From DAOTEJ01 sp035454085 (lineage in GTDB: Bacteria > Pseudomonadota > Gammaproteobacteria > Burkholderiales > Burkholderiaceae_F): a DNA stretch of 18,205 nucleotides. The notes beneath the pieces were generated by a model, which was not told the DNA's origin, searched no databases, and saw only the letters and a program-made list of their open reading frames with translations. The translations under genes were made by a program, and so were the position numbers. Each line of letters starts with the position of its first letter. Position 1 is the first letter of the stretch. The stretch spans positions 1 through 18,205 of the forward strand of contig DAOTEJ010000055.1 of the NCBI GenBank assembly GCA_035454085.1, written 5' to 3'. Positions 1 to 6,208 of the stretch are shown here, piece after piece.

Positions 1-1991
1 ATGAAGATCGGCATGAAGATCACGATGATCTCGGTCCACTCCAGCGGCCAGCCCAGGATGAAGATGAGTACCTGCGACAGGATCAGAAACTGGGTCTTGC
101 TGAGGTTGAGCGACATCACCCAGTTCTCGACCAGTTCCTGTCCGCCCAGCAGGGCGAAGGCGGCCGAGAAGATCGACGAGCCCACGAACAGCCAGCACAC
201 CATCGCGCTGGTCTTGCCGGTGAGGTAGACCGACTCGCGCACCGGACCCAGCAGCTTGCTCTGGAAGAAGGCCATCAGCGCGCCCAGACCGGCCCCGGCC
301 GCGGCCAGCGCGCCCAGCCAATCCGGCACCGGGCGGGCGACGAACTGGGTCTTGTAGAGCAGGAACCACAGCACCGTGCCGAACAGCAGGATCCAGATCG
401 GCGCCCAGGACAGCAGGATCCCTTTGGCTTTCGTCCAGCCCTGATTGAGCGCCATGTAGACCGCCGCGAGCGCGTAGCCGCCGCCCGCACCCACGGCCGC
501 CGCCTCCGTGGGCGTGGCCAGACCGAAGACGATCGAGCCCAGCACCGCCAGGATCAGCACCACCAGCGGGAAGAACGAGGCCAGCAGCATCTTGAAAATC
601 TGCAGGCGGTGGAAGGTAAAGAAGGCGTAGAACACCGCCAGTACCGCCGCGCCGATGGCCAGCGTGATCCAGAACCATCGGGGCGCAGGCACACGCTCAG
701 CCACTGCGGCCGGCGCCTGCGCGGCCGCGTCTGCCGCGGGAGCGCGAGCAGCCGCGGTCGTGGCAGGCTCGGCGACCGCCGCCGGGGGTTCGGCCACTGC
801 CCCCCCAGCGGGCCGCGGCTCGGCCAGCGCTCCGCTTGGCTCGGCCAGGGCACCGCCCTTGGGCTCTGACAGGGATTCGGCCTTCGGCTCGGACAGCGAC
901 TCCGCCTTGGGCTCCGAGAGCGTCTCGACTTTGGGCTCGGCGAGCGAGCCGGGCTCGCGCACCCGGTCGGCCCCGGGCTCGGCCAGGCCACCGCCTCCGC
1001 CAGGCTCCAGCACGCTGTCGATCGAGGCCGGCACGTCGATCTTCTCGATCGGTGCGGTCGCGAACTTCCAGGTGACCAGCATGATCAGTCCGAACAGGAT
1101 CGCCGGCATCAGCGCGGCGAACAGCTGGCCCGCGATCTGGCCCGTGGGCACGCCCAGGTTGCGCTCACCCTTGAGTCCGCGCAGCAGGGCCGGCAGGGCC
1201 CGGTGGGTGAATTGCTCGGAGAGCTTCTGGAACAGTGGCGGCAGCGGCACCTTGCGATCTTCGGCCGACAGGGGCGGCGCCATGCTGGGCTTGAGCCAGG
1301 CCACCACGATCACGTAGACCACGTACAGCCCCGCCAGCATCAGTCCGGGGAAGAAGGCGCCGGCGTACAGCTGGACCACCGAAACTCCGGCGGTGGCACC
1401 GTAGACGATCAGCATCACCGAGGGCGGGATGAGGATGCCCAGGCAGCCGCCGGCGGTGATGGCGCCGGCACCGAGCTTGGTGTCGTAGCCCGCGCGCAGC
1501 ATGGCGGGGAAGGCGAGCAGGCCCATCAGCGTCACCACCGCGCCCACGATGCCGGTGGCGGTCGCGAACACCGCACAGGTCACCAGGGTCGCCACCGCCA
1601 GCGAGCCCGGCACGCGCGCCATCGCCAGATGCAGGCTCTTGAACAGCTTCTCGATCAGGTTGGCCCGCTCGACCAGATAGCCCATGAACACAAAGAGCGG
1701 GATCGAGATCAGCACGTCGTTGCTCATCACCTTGAAGGCCGACTGCACCATCAGGTTGAGCGTGCGTTCGGGATCGCGGTCGTAGGCGATCCAGGTGAAG
1801 ATCATCCCCATGCCCATCAGCGTGAAGGCGGTGGGGAAGCCCAGCATGATGGCCACCACCACGAGCGACAGCATCAGCAGCCCCAGGTGGCCGCGGGTGA
1901 TGGTCTCGGCCGAGCCAAGCACGTAGAGCGCCGCGGCGATGATCATCGCCATCAGCGTGAAGCCGAACCACAGTTCCTTGCGGATCTTCAT
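1..1991 (-). CDS. dctM: TRAP transporter large permease DctM, partial, with Ala/Pro/Glu-rich insert
   Basis: This is the large membrane subunit of a tripartite ATP-independent periplasmic transporter, which couples substrate uptake to an ion gradient in the inner membrane. The frame is open from ATG at 1991 to the left edge (663 codons), so the C terminus is missing. Family motifs are visible: GGCLGILIPPSV near residues 181-192 and ATPTEAAAVGAG near 491-502, with many hydrophobic segments between. Even partial, it is longer than the usual subunit of about 430 residues and fits the long mannitol/chloroaromatic (FcbT3-like) type. Residues about 327-436 form a hydrophilic, low-complexity insert rich in Ala, Pro and Glu that contains repeated SLSEPKAE units. 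The start overlaps the dctQ stop as ATGA, and no good ribosome site precedes it, which suggests translational coupling. The substrate cannot be read from the sequence. Confidence 0.93.
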   Translation of the reverse strand, partial: MKIRKELWFGFTLMAMIIAAALYVLGSAETITRGHLGLLMLSLVVVAIMLGFPTAFTLMGMGMIFTWIAYDRDPERTLNLMVQSAFKVMSNDVLISIPLFVFMGYLVERANLIEKLFKSLHLAMARVPGSLAVATLVTCAVFATATGIVGAVVTLMGLLAFPAMLRAGYDTKLGAGAITAGGCLGILIPPSVMLIVYGATAGVSVVQLYAGAFFPGLMLAGLYVVYVIVVAWLKPSMAPPLSAEDRKVPLPPLFQKLSEQFTHRALPALLRGLKGERNLGVPTGQIAGQLFAALMPAILFGLIMLVTWKFATAPIEKIDVPASIDSVLEPGGGGGLAEPGADRVREPGSLAEPKVETLSEPKAESLSEPKAESLSEPKGGALAEPSGALAEPRPAGGAVAEPPAAVAEPATTAAARAPAADAAAQAPAAVAERVPAPRWFWITLAIGAAVLAVFYAFFTFHRLQIFKMLLASFFPLVVLILAVLGSIVFGLATPTEAAAVGAGGGYALAAVYMALNQGWTKAKGILLSWAPIWILLFGTVLWFLLYKTQFVARPVPDWLGALAAAGAGLGALMAFFQSKLLGPVRESVYLTGKTSAMVCWLFVGSSIFSAAFALLGGQELVENWVMSLNLSKTQFLILSQVLIFILGWPLEWTEIIVIFMPIF
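859..954 (-). repeat. Four-unit 24-base tandem repeat inside dctM
   Basis: Four consecutive, imperfect 24-base units lie at 859-882, 883-906, 907-930 and 931-954. On the plus strand each begins TTGGGCTC or TTCGGCTC. Read on the minus strand they encode eight-residue units of the form (S/T)LxEPKxx (residues about 347-378): SLAEPKVE, TLSEPKAE, SLSEPKAE, SLSEPKGG. Decayed copies with the core AEP continue to about 700 on one side and to about 1005 on the other. Because the unit is a multiple of three, gain or loss of copies would keep the reading frame. Confidence 0.9.
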
Positions 1992-2614
1992 CGCGCGCCC
2001 CCGGCCTCGGAGCGGACCAGCGCGGCGTCGGCCGCGGCGATGTCGGCGTCGCTGACGTGAACCATCTGCTTGAGCTTGTCGACGTCGACTTCCTCGACAT
2101 CCTCGACGCGCGAGGGCCACTCGCCCTGACGAAGGCACAGCACGCAGCGTGCGATCTCGACGATGCCCTGCAGCAGGAGCAGGCCACCGGCGAAGGGAAT
2201 CACGAACTTGAAGGGGTACAGCGGCAGAGGCTCGGCCGAGAAGGTCTGCTCGCGGATCGCCATCGCCTCCTGGGCAAAGGTCCATCCGGCCCAGGTCAGC
2301 GCCACGATGCCGGGCAGGAAGAAGACGATGTAGAGCACCAGGTCGATCGCCGCCTGGGTGCGTGGCCGGAAGAAGCCGTAGAGCACGTCGCCGCGCACGT
2401 GGCCGCTGGCGGCGAGTGTGTACGCCCCGCACATCATGAACAGCGTGCCGTACATCATGATCTGGGCGTCGAACACCCAGGCATGGGGCCGGTTCATCAC
2501 GTAGCGGTAGAACACTTCCCAGACGATCAGGCCTGCCATCACGATGATCAGCCACGAGAAGGCATGGCCGACTCGGGTCGAGAGCTTGTCGACCAACAGG
2601 AGGAGCTTCTGCAT
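1988..2614 (-). CDS. dctQ: TRAP transporter small permease DctQ
   Basis: This is the small integral membrane subunit of the TRAP system, which pairs with DctM in the inner membrane and supports docking of the binding protein. The 208-residue product shows four hydrophobic segments at about residues 16-38, 50-70, 89-110 and 134-156, the standard DctQ topology. The first segment carries the family-typical WEVFYRYVMNRP stretch. After the last segment there is an acidic cytoplasmic tail of about 45 residues (EDVEEVDVDKLKQ), longer than in many relatives. The start at 2614 has a short GAGG four bases upstream. The stop overlaps the dctM start. The gene sits 91 bp downstream of dctP, across two hairpins. 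Confidence 0.94.
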   Translation of the reverse strand: MQKLLLLVDKLSTRVGHAFSWLIIVMAGLIVWEVFYRYVMNRPHAWVFDAQIMMYGTLFMMCGAYTLAASGHVRGDVLYGFFRPRTQAAIDLVLYIVFFLPGIVALTWAGWTFAQEAMAIREQTFSAEPLPLYPFKFVIPFAGGLLLLQGIVEIARCVLCLRQGEWPSRVEDVEEVDVDKLKQMVHVSDADIAAADAALVRSEAGGAR

Positions 2615-2643
2615 GGAACCTCGCGGCTAACTGCCGGGCAGGG

Positions 2644-2697
2644 CCGTCGCGCGGGGCACGCGCGACGGCGGTCCGAGAGGGGCGCGACGGGCGCCCC
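2644..2697 (-). promoter_or_regulatory. Two intercistronic hairpins between dctP and dctQ
   Basis: The first is a perfect 9-bp inverted repeat, CCGTCGCGC (2644-2652) and GCGCGACGG (2660-2668), with a 7-base loop. The second is a 7-bp repeat, GGGGCGC (2679-2685) and GCGCCCC (2691-2697), with a 5-base loop. Neither is followed by a T tract, so they are not classical terminators. In the dctP-dctQ-dctM transcript the hairpins lie just after the binding-protein stop. In comparable transport operons such hairpins protect the upstream message from 3' decay, so that the binding protein is made in excess. That role is inferred here. Confidence 0.6.
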
Positions 2698-2705
2698 GGG
2701 GTGGA

Positions 2706-3851
2706 TCAGCCCTTCTTCGCGCCGCCTTGCGGGCCGCGGAAGAAGTGGTCGTAGGCCATGCGGAAGTCGACGTTGGTGTCGAACTGCCAGCGGGCAGCGC
2801 GCGCCGCGAACTGGCGCATCGACTCGTAGACCTTGCGGAACGCAGGGTTCTCGGCCGAGCGCTTCTCGACCACCTTGTCCCAGGCCGCGAGCTGGGCGCG
2901 CAGCACGGTGTCGGGCGTCTTGTAGAAGCTGATCTTGTCCTTGGTGCGCAGGTCCTGGTAGGCGCTGGAATAGCGGTCGATCGCCTTCCAGCTCATGCCC
3001 GCCGACGAGGCCTCGACGGCGTGCTCGATGGTCGCCTTGAGTTCGGGCGAGAGCGCGTCGTACTTGGTCTTGTTGAACAGGATCTCGAACTGCTCGCCGC
3101 TCTGGTGGAAGCTTTGCAGCATGCAGACCTTGGCCACGTCGGGGAAGCCGAGCGTGCGGTCGGAACTGGCGTTGTTGAACTCGGCCGCGTCGAGCAGGCC
3201 GCGGTCCATGGCGGGCACGATCTCGCCGCCCGGCAGCGGGTTCACCGCGGCGCCGAGGTCGGTGAAGATGTCCACCGCCAGACCCACCGTGCGGTACTTC
3301 AGGCCCTTCAGATCCTCGGGCTTGGTGACCGGCTTCTTGAACCAGCCCAGCGGCTGGGTGGGCATCGGCCCGTACACGAAGGACTGAACATTGATGTTCA
3401 GGCTCTTGTAGATCTCTTCGAGCAGCTGCTTGCCGCCGCCGAACTGGTGCCAGGCCAGCACCATATTGGCGTCCATGCCGAACGCGGGGCCCGAGCCCCA
3501 CAGGGCGACCGCCGAATTCTTGCCGTACCAGTAGGCCAGCACGCCGTGGCCACCGTCGAGCGTGCCCTTGTTGACCGCGTCGAGCAGTTGGAAGGCCGGC
3601 ACCACCGAACCCGCGGGCAGCACTTCAATCTTGAGCCGCCCGCCCGCCATGTTGTTGACGCGCGTGGCGAAGTCGTTGGCGAACTCAGAGAAGATGTCCT
3701 TCGCGGGCCAGGTCGACTGGAAGCGCATGCTGACCGTCTGTGCGGTCGACACCATGGGAAAGCCCAGCGCCACGGCGCCGGTCGAGGCCGCGGCCGCGCG
3801 CGACAGGAACTTGCGGCGCTCGGGCGCGCCGCCCTTTTTCATGAACTCCAT
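2706..3851 (-). CDS. dctP: TRAP transporter periplasmic solute-binding protein DctP, Tat-exported
   Basis: This is the periplasmic receptor that captures the substrate and delivers it to DctQM. I chose the ATG at 3851 (381 residues) because AAGGAGA stands 8 bases upstream. An in-frame GTG at 3887 would add 12 residues but has no better site. The N terminus has a twin-arginine signal, RRKFLSRAAAA at residues 12-22, then a hydrophobic stretch and a probable cut near STAQ (35-38). The mature part resembles the FcbT1/TakP group: WYGKNSAVALWGSGPAFGMD at 108-127, PLGWFKKPV at 167-175, and KYRTVG at 185-190, whose Arg187 is the likely carboxylate-binding residue. Relatives take 2-oxo acids, lactate or aromatic acids, so an organic acid is likely but not established. 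It is the first gene of its operon. Confidence 0.94.
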   Translation of the reverse strand: MEFMKKGGAPERRKFLSRAAAASTGAVALGFPMVSTAQTVSMRFQSTWPAKDIFSEFANDFATRVNNMAGGRLKIEVLPAGSVVPAFQLLDAVNKGTLDGGHGVLAYWYGKNSAVALWGSGPAFGMDANMVLAWHQFGGGKQLLEEIYKSLNINVQSFVYGPMPTQPLGWFKKPVTKPEDLKGLKYRTVGLAVDIFTDLGAAVNPLPGGEIVPAMDRGLLDAAEFNNASSDRTLGFPDVAKVCMLQSFHQSGEQFEILFNKTKYDALSPELKATIEHAVEASSAGMSWKAIDRYSSAYQDLRTKDKISFYKTPDTVLRAQLAAWDKVVEKRSAENPAFRKVYESMRQFAARAARWQFDTNVDFRMAYDHFFRGPQGGAKKG

Positions 3852-3916
3852 CTGGCTGTCTCCTTGAATGTGTCGTTGTATCGGCACGAGGAGACGCGAA
3901 TGTCAGGCTCGGCCGG

Positions 3917-3942
3917 GCGGCGCCGCGAGGGGAGGGCGCCGC
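3917..3942 (-). promoter_or_regulatory. GC-rich hairpin at the 5' end of the dctP leader
   Basis: An 8-bp perfect inverted repeat, GCGGCGCC (3917-3924) and GGCGCCGC (3935-3942), encloses a 10-base loop. If the proposed promoter is correct, it forms the first bases of the dctP messenger and could stabilise the 5' end. It could instead help end the trkA transcript, which arrives from the right, but no T tract follows on the minus strand. Confidence 0.4.
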
Positions 3943-3948
3943 GCGGCC

Positions 3949-3976
3949 ATTCTATGCAAGGCCCCGGGGGACGCAA
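3949..3976 (-). promoter_or_regulatory. Candidate sigma70 promoter of the dctPQM operon
   Basis: On the minus strand TTGCGT (3976-3971) and TAGAAT (3954-3949) are separated by 16 bases. The -10 element matches the consensus at five of six positions and the -35 element at three of six. Transcription would begin near 3942, leaving a leader of about 90 bases before dctP. No GG-N10-GC pair typical of sigma54 fits this region. The assignment is by eye only. Confidence 0.45.
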
Positions 3977-3993
3977 CAGGTTTCGGAAGCGGT

Positions 3994-5406
3994 CTAGAAA
4001 AAACCGGCCGAGACCATGAAGAGCTTCTCGATGCGCGGAATCTGGCGCTTGTTGGGAACGAACACCAGGACGTGGTCTCCCGTCTCGATCACCCGGTCGT
4101 GATTGGCGGGCAGCACCTGTGAGGTGTCTCCGCTGCCCCGCACAATGGCGCCGATCATCGCGCCCTTGGGCAGCTCGATCTGCTCGACCCGCCGCCCCAC
4201 CACCTTCGAGTTCTTGTGATCGCCGTGCGCCACGAGCTCGAGCGCCTCGGCCGCGCCGCGGCGCAGGCTGTGGGCGGCCACCACGTCGCCGCGACGCACG
4301 TGCTTGAGCAGCTCCGAGAGCGTCGCGTGCGAGGGCGACACGGCGATGTCGATCGCCCCGCCCTGCATCAGCTCGCCGTAGCTGCGCCGGTTGATGAGCG
4401 CGATCACCCGCCGCGCGCCCATCTTCTTGGCGAGCAGGGCGCTCATGATGTTGCTCTCGTCGTCGTTGGTCAGCGCCATGAACAGGTCGGTGTCGGCGAT
4501 GCCCTCTTCCTCGAGCAGATCCTCGTCGGTGGCGTCGCCGTTGAGCACCAGGGTGTCGGGCGAGAGCTGGCGCGCCAGCTCCTGGCAGCGGCCGCGGTTG
4601 CGCTCGACGATGCGCACGTTGAAGCGGTCCGAGGTGTGCAGCCCCTCGCCGCTTTCGAGCGCGCGCGCCACCCGCAGGCCGATGTTGCCGCCGCCGGCCA
4701 GCATCACCCGGCGCACCGGCTTGTCGCGCTGGCGCAGCTCGCTCGACACCACGCGCGCATCGCGCGAGTCCGACAGCACGAAGACCTCGTCGCCCGCCTC
4801 CACCGGCGTGTTGCCGTGGCACTCGATCGAACGGTTCTTGCGAAAGATCGCCACGATGCGCGCGTTGACGTTGGGGATGTGCACGCGCAGGTCGCGGATC
4901 GGATGCCCCACCAGCGGGCTGCCGGCCACCGCGCGCAGGGCCATCAGCACCACGCGGCCGCCGGCGAACTCCAGCACCTGCAGCGCGCCCGGGAACTCGA
5001 CGAGCTTGATCAGGTAGTCGGTGACCGCCTGCTCGGGCCAGATCACGTTGCTGACCTTCAGCCCGTCCTCGCCGAGCAGGTTGGGGTACTCGCGCAACTC
5101 GACGTTGCGCACCCGGGCAAGACGGCGCGGCACGTTGAACAGCTCGGCCGCGATCATGCAGGAGATCAGGTTTGTCTCGTCCGAGGCGGTGACCGCGATC
5201 AGCAGGTCGGCGTCGGGCGCGCCCGCCTCGGCCAGCGTCGAGGGCATCGCGGCGTTGCCCACCACGCCGCGCAGGTCGAAGCGGCTTTGCAGTTCCGCGA
5301 CGCGCGCGCCGTCGCTGTCGACCACGGTGATCTCGTTGGCCTCGGACACCAGGGCCTCGGCCACCGAGGAGCCCACTCGCCCGGCGCCGACGATCACGAT
5401 CTTCAT
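3994..5406 (-). CDS. trkA: Trk system potassium uptake protein TrkA
   Basis: TrkA is the cytoplasmic NAD(H)-binding regulatory subunit that gates a TrkH/TrkG potassium channel. The 470-residue length is close to the usual 458 or so. The protein is a duplicated RCK module. The first Rossmann motif is GAGRVGSS at residues 7-14, with the acidic end of strand two at VVDSD (28-32). A first TrkA-C domain lies near 140-220. The second Rossmann motif is GGGNIG at 238-243, and a second TrkA-C domain lies near 380-465. It starts 13 bp after the response regulator gene and lacks a clear ribosome site, so it probably depends on upstream translation. No trkH follows; the next genes are the TRAP operon. 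Confidence 0.96.
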   Translation of the reverse strand: MKIVIVGAGRVGSSVAEALVSEANEITVVDSDGARVAELQSRFDLRGVVGNAAMPSTLAEAGAPDADLLIAVTASDETNLISCMIAAELFNVPRRLARVRNVELREYPNLLGEDGLKVSNVIWPEQAVTDYLIKLVEFPGALQVLEFAGGRVVLMALRAVAGSPLVGHPIRDLRVHIPNVNARIVAIFRKNRSIECHGNTPVEAGDEVFVLSDSRDARVVSSELRQRDKPVRRVMLAGGGNIGLRVARALESGEGLHTSDRFNVRIVERNRGRCQELARQLSPDTLVLNGDATDEDLLEEEGIADTDLFMALTNDDESNIMSALLAKKMGARRVIALINRRSYGELMQGGAIDIAVSPSHATLSELLKHVRRGDVVAAHSLRRGAAEALELVAHGDHKNSKVVGRRVEQIELPKGAMIGAIVRGSGDTSQVLPANHDRVIETGDHVLVFVPNKRQIPRIEKLFMVSAGFF

Positions 5407-5419
5407 GCTGGAGCCGGCT

Positions 5420-6163
5420 TCAGAGCGAGCCGGCGACGGGTTCCGGGTCGGCGTCGTCGACGCTGCGCTCGGTGCGGCGATTGCCGCGGCCGAGATCGAG
5501 GCCCAGCTGCTTGAGCTTGCGGTACAAGTGGGTGCGCTCGAGCCCGGCGCGATCCGCGACCCGGGTCATGCTGTGATGCTCGCGCACCAGGTGGTAGCTG
5601 AAGTAGGCGCGCTCGAACTGGTCGCGCGCCTCGCGCAGCGGCAGATCCAGGCTCACCTTGGCGAGCAGGCTGCCGGCATCGGGCAGCGCCGGCGCGGCCT
5701 CGACGATGCGCTCGGGCATGCGCAGCGGCACCACCGGCGCGGCAGCGCTCACCGCCAGCGCAGGCACGGCGCCCGCAGCGCGCAGGTTGCGCGCCAGACG
5801 GCCGCGCTCCAGCCCGGCCTTCACGGCAGCGAGCAGGCGCTGCAGGGCAATCGGCTTCTCGAGGAAGTCGAGCGCGCCGAAGCGCGTGGCCTCCACCGCG
5901 GTATCGATCGTGGCGTGCCCCGACATCATGATCACCGGCACGTTGAGCGCGCCGGCCGAGGACCACTCCTTGAGCAGGGTGACGCCGTCGGTGTCGGGCA
6001 TCCAGATGTCGAGCAGGATGAGATCGAGTTCCTCGGCGTGCTTGGCCGTGCGCGCGGAGGCGGCGTTCTCGGCCGTGACGACCGCGTGCCCCTCGTCGGA
6101 GAGGATCTCCGAGAGCAGTTCGCGTATGCCGACTTCGTCGTCGACGACAAGAATGTTCGCCAT
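5420..6163 (-). CDS. NtrX-like response regulator: receiver plus Fis-type HTH, no AAA+ domain
   Basis: This is the probable partner of the NtrY-like kinase encoded just upstream. I chose ATG at 6163 (247 residues, MANILVVDDE) because a purine-rich GGGGAAAG precedes it. A GTG at 6184 would add seven residues. The receiver domain covers about 1-120, with acidic D8/D9, phosphoacceptor D52 in LLDIWMP, S81 and K103. An Ala/Pro-rich linker follows at about 128-163. The C-terminal part, LPLREARDQFERAYFSYHL (174-192) and a Fis-like helix-turn-helix (about 198-222, ending HLYRKLKQLG), is the characteristic end of NtrX/NtrC proteins. The central sigma54-activating AAA+ domain is absent, so it cannot drive sigma54 in the usual way and may act as an ordinary activator or repressor. 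Its target genes are unknown. Confidence 0.92.
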   Translation of the reverse strand: MANILVVDDEVGIRELLSEILSDEGHAVVTAENAASARTAKHAEELDLILLDIWMPDTDGVTLLKEWSSAGALNVPVIMMSGHATIDTAVEATRFGALDFLEKPIALQRLLAAVKAGLERGRLARNLRAAGAVPALAVSAAAPVVPLRMPERIVEAAPALPDAGSLLAKVSLDLPLREARDQFERAYFSYHLVREHHSMTRVADRAGLERTHLYRKLKQLGLDLGRGNRRTERSVDDADPEPVAGSL

Positions 6164-6208
6164 CTTTCCCCGCCGTCGCGGCACTGCGCCGCGACACCTT
6201 CCGATCAG

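Noticed and set aside
1165..2187. Minus-strand frame of 340 codons overlapping dctM and dctQ
   Set aside because: It is a shifted frame. The true dctM frame beginning at 1991 carries the TRAP motifs and runs to the left edge.
3940..3990. Sigma54 promoter before dctP
   Set aside because: TTGCA is present, but no GG stands at the required distance for a GG-N10-GC pair; the sigma70 pair fits better.
3990..4005. T-rich run at the end of trkA on the minus strand as an intrinsic terminator
   Set aside because: The T6 encodes the final Phe-Phe of TrkA and no adequate hairpin precedes it; only the short palindrome CGGCCG is near.
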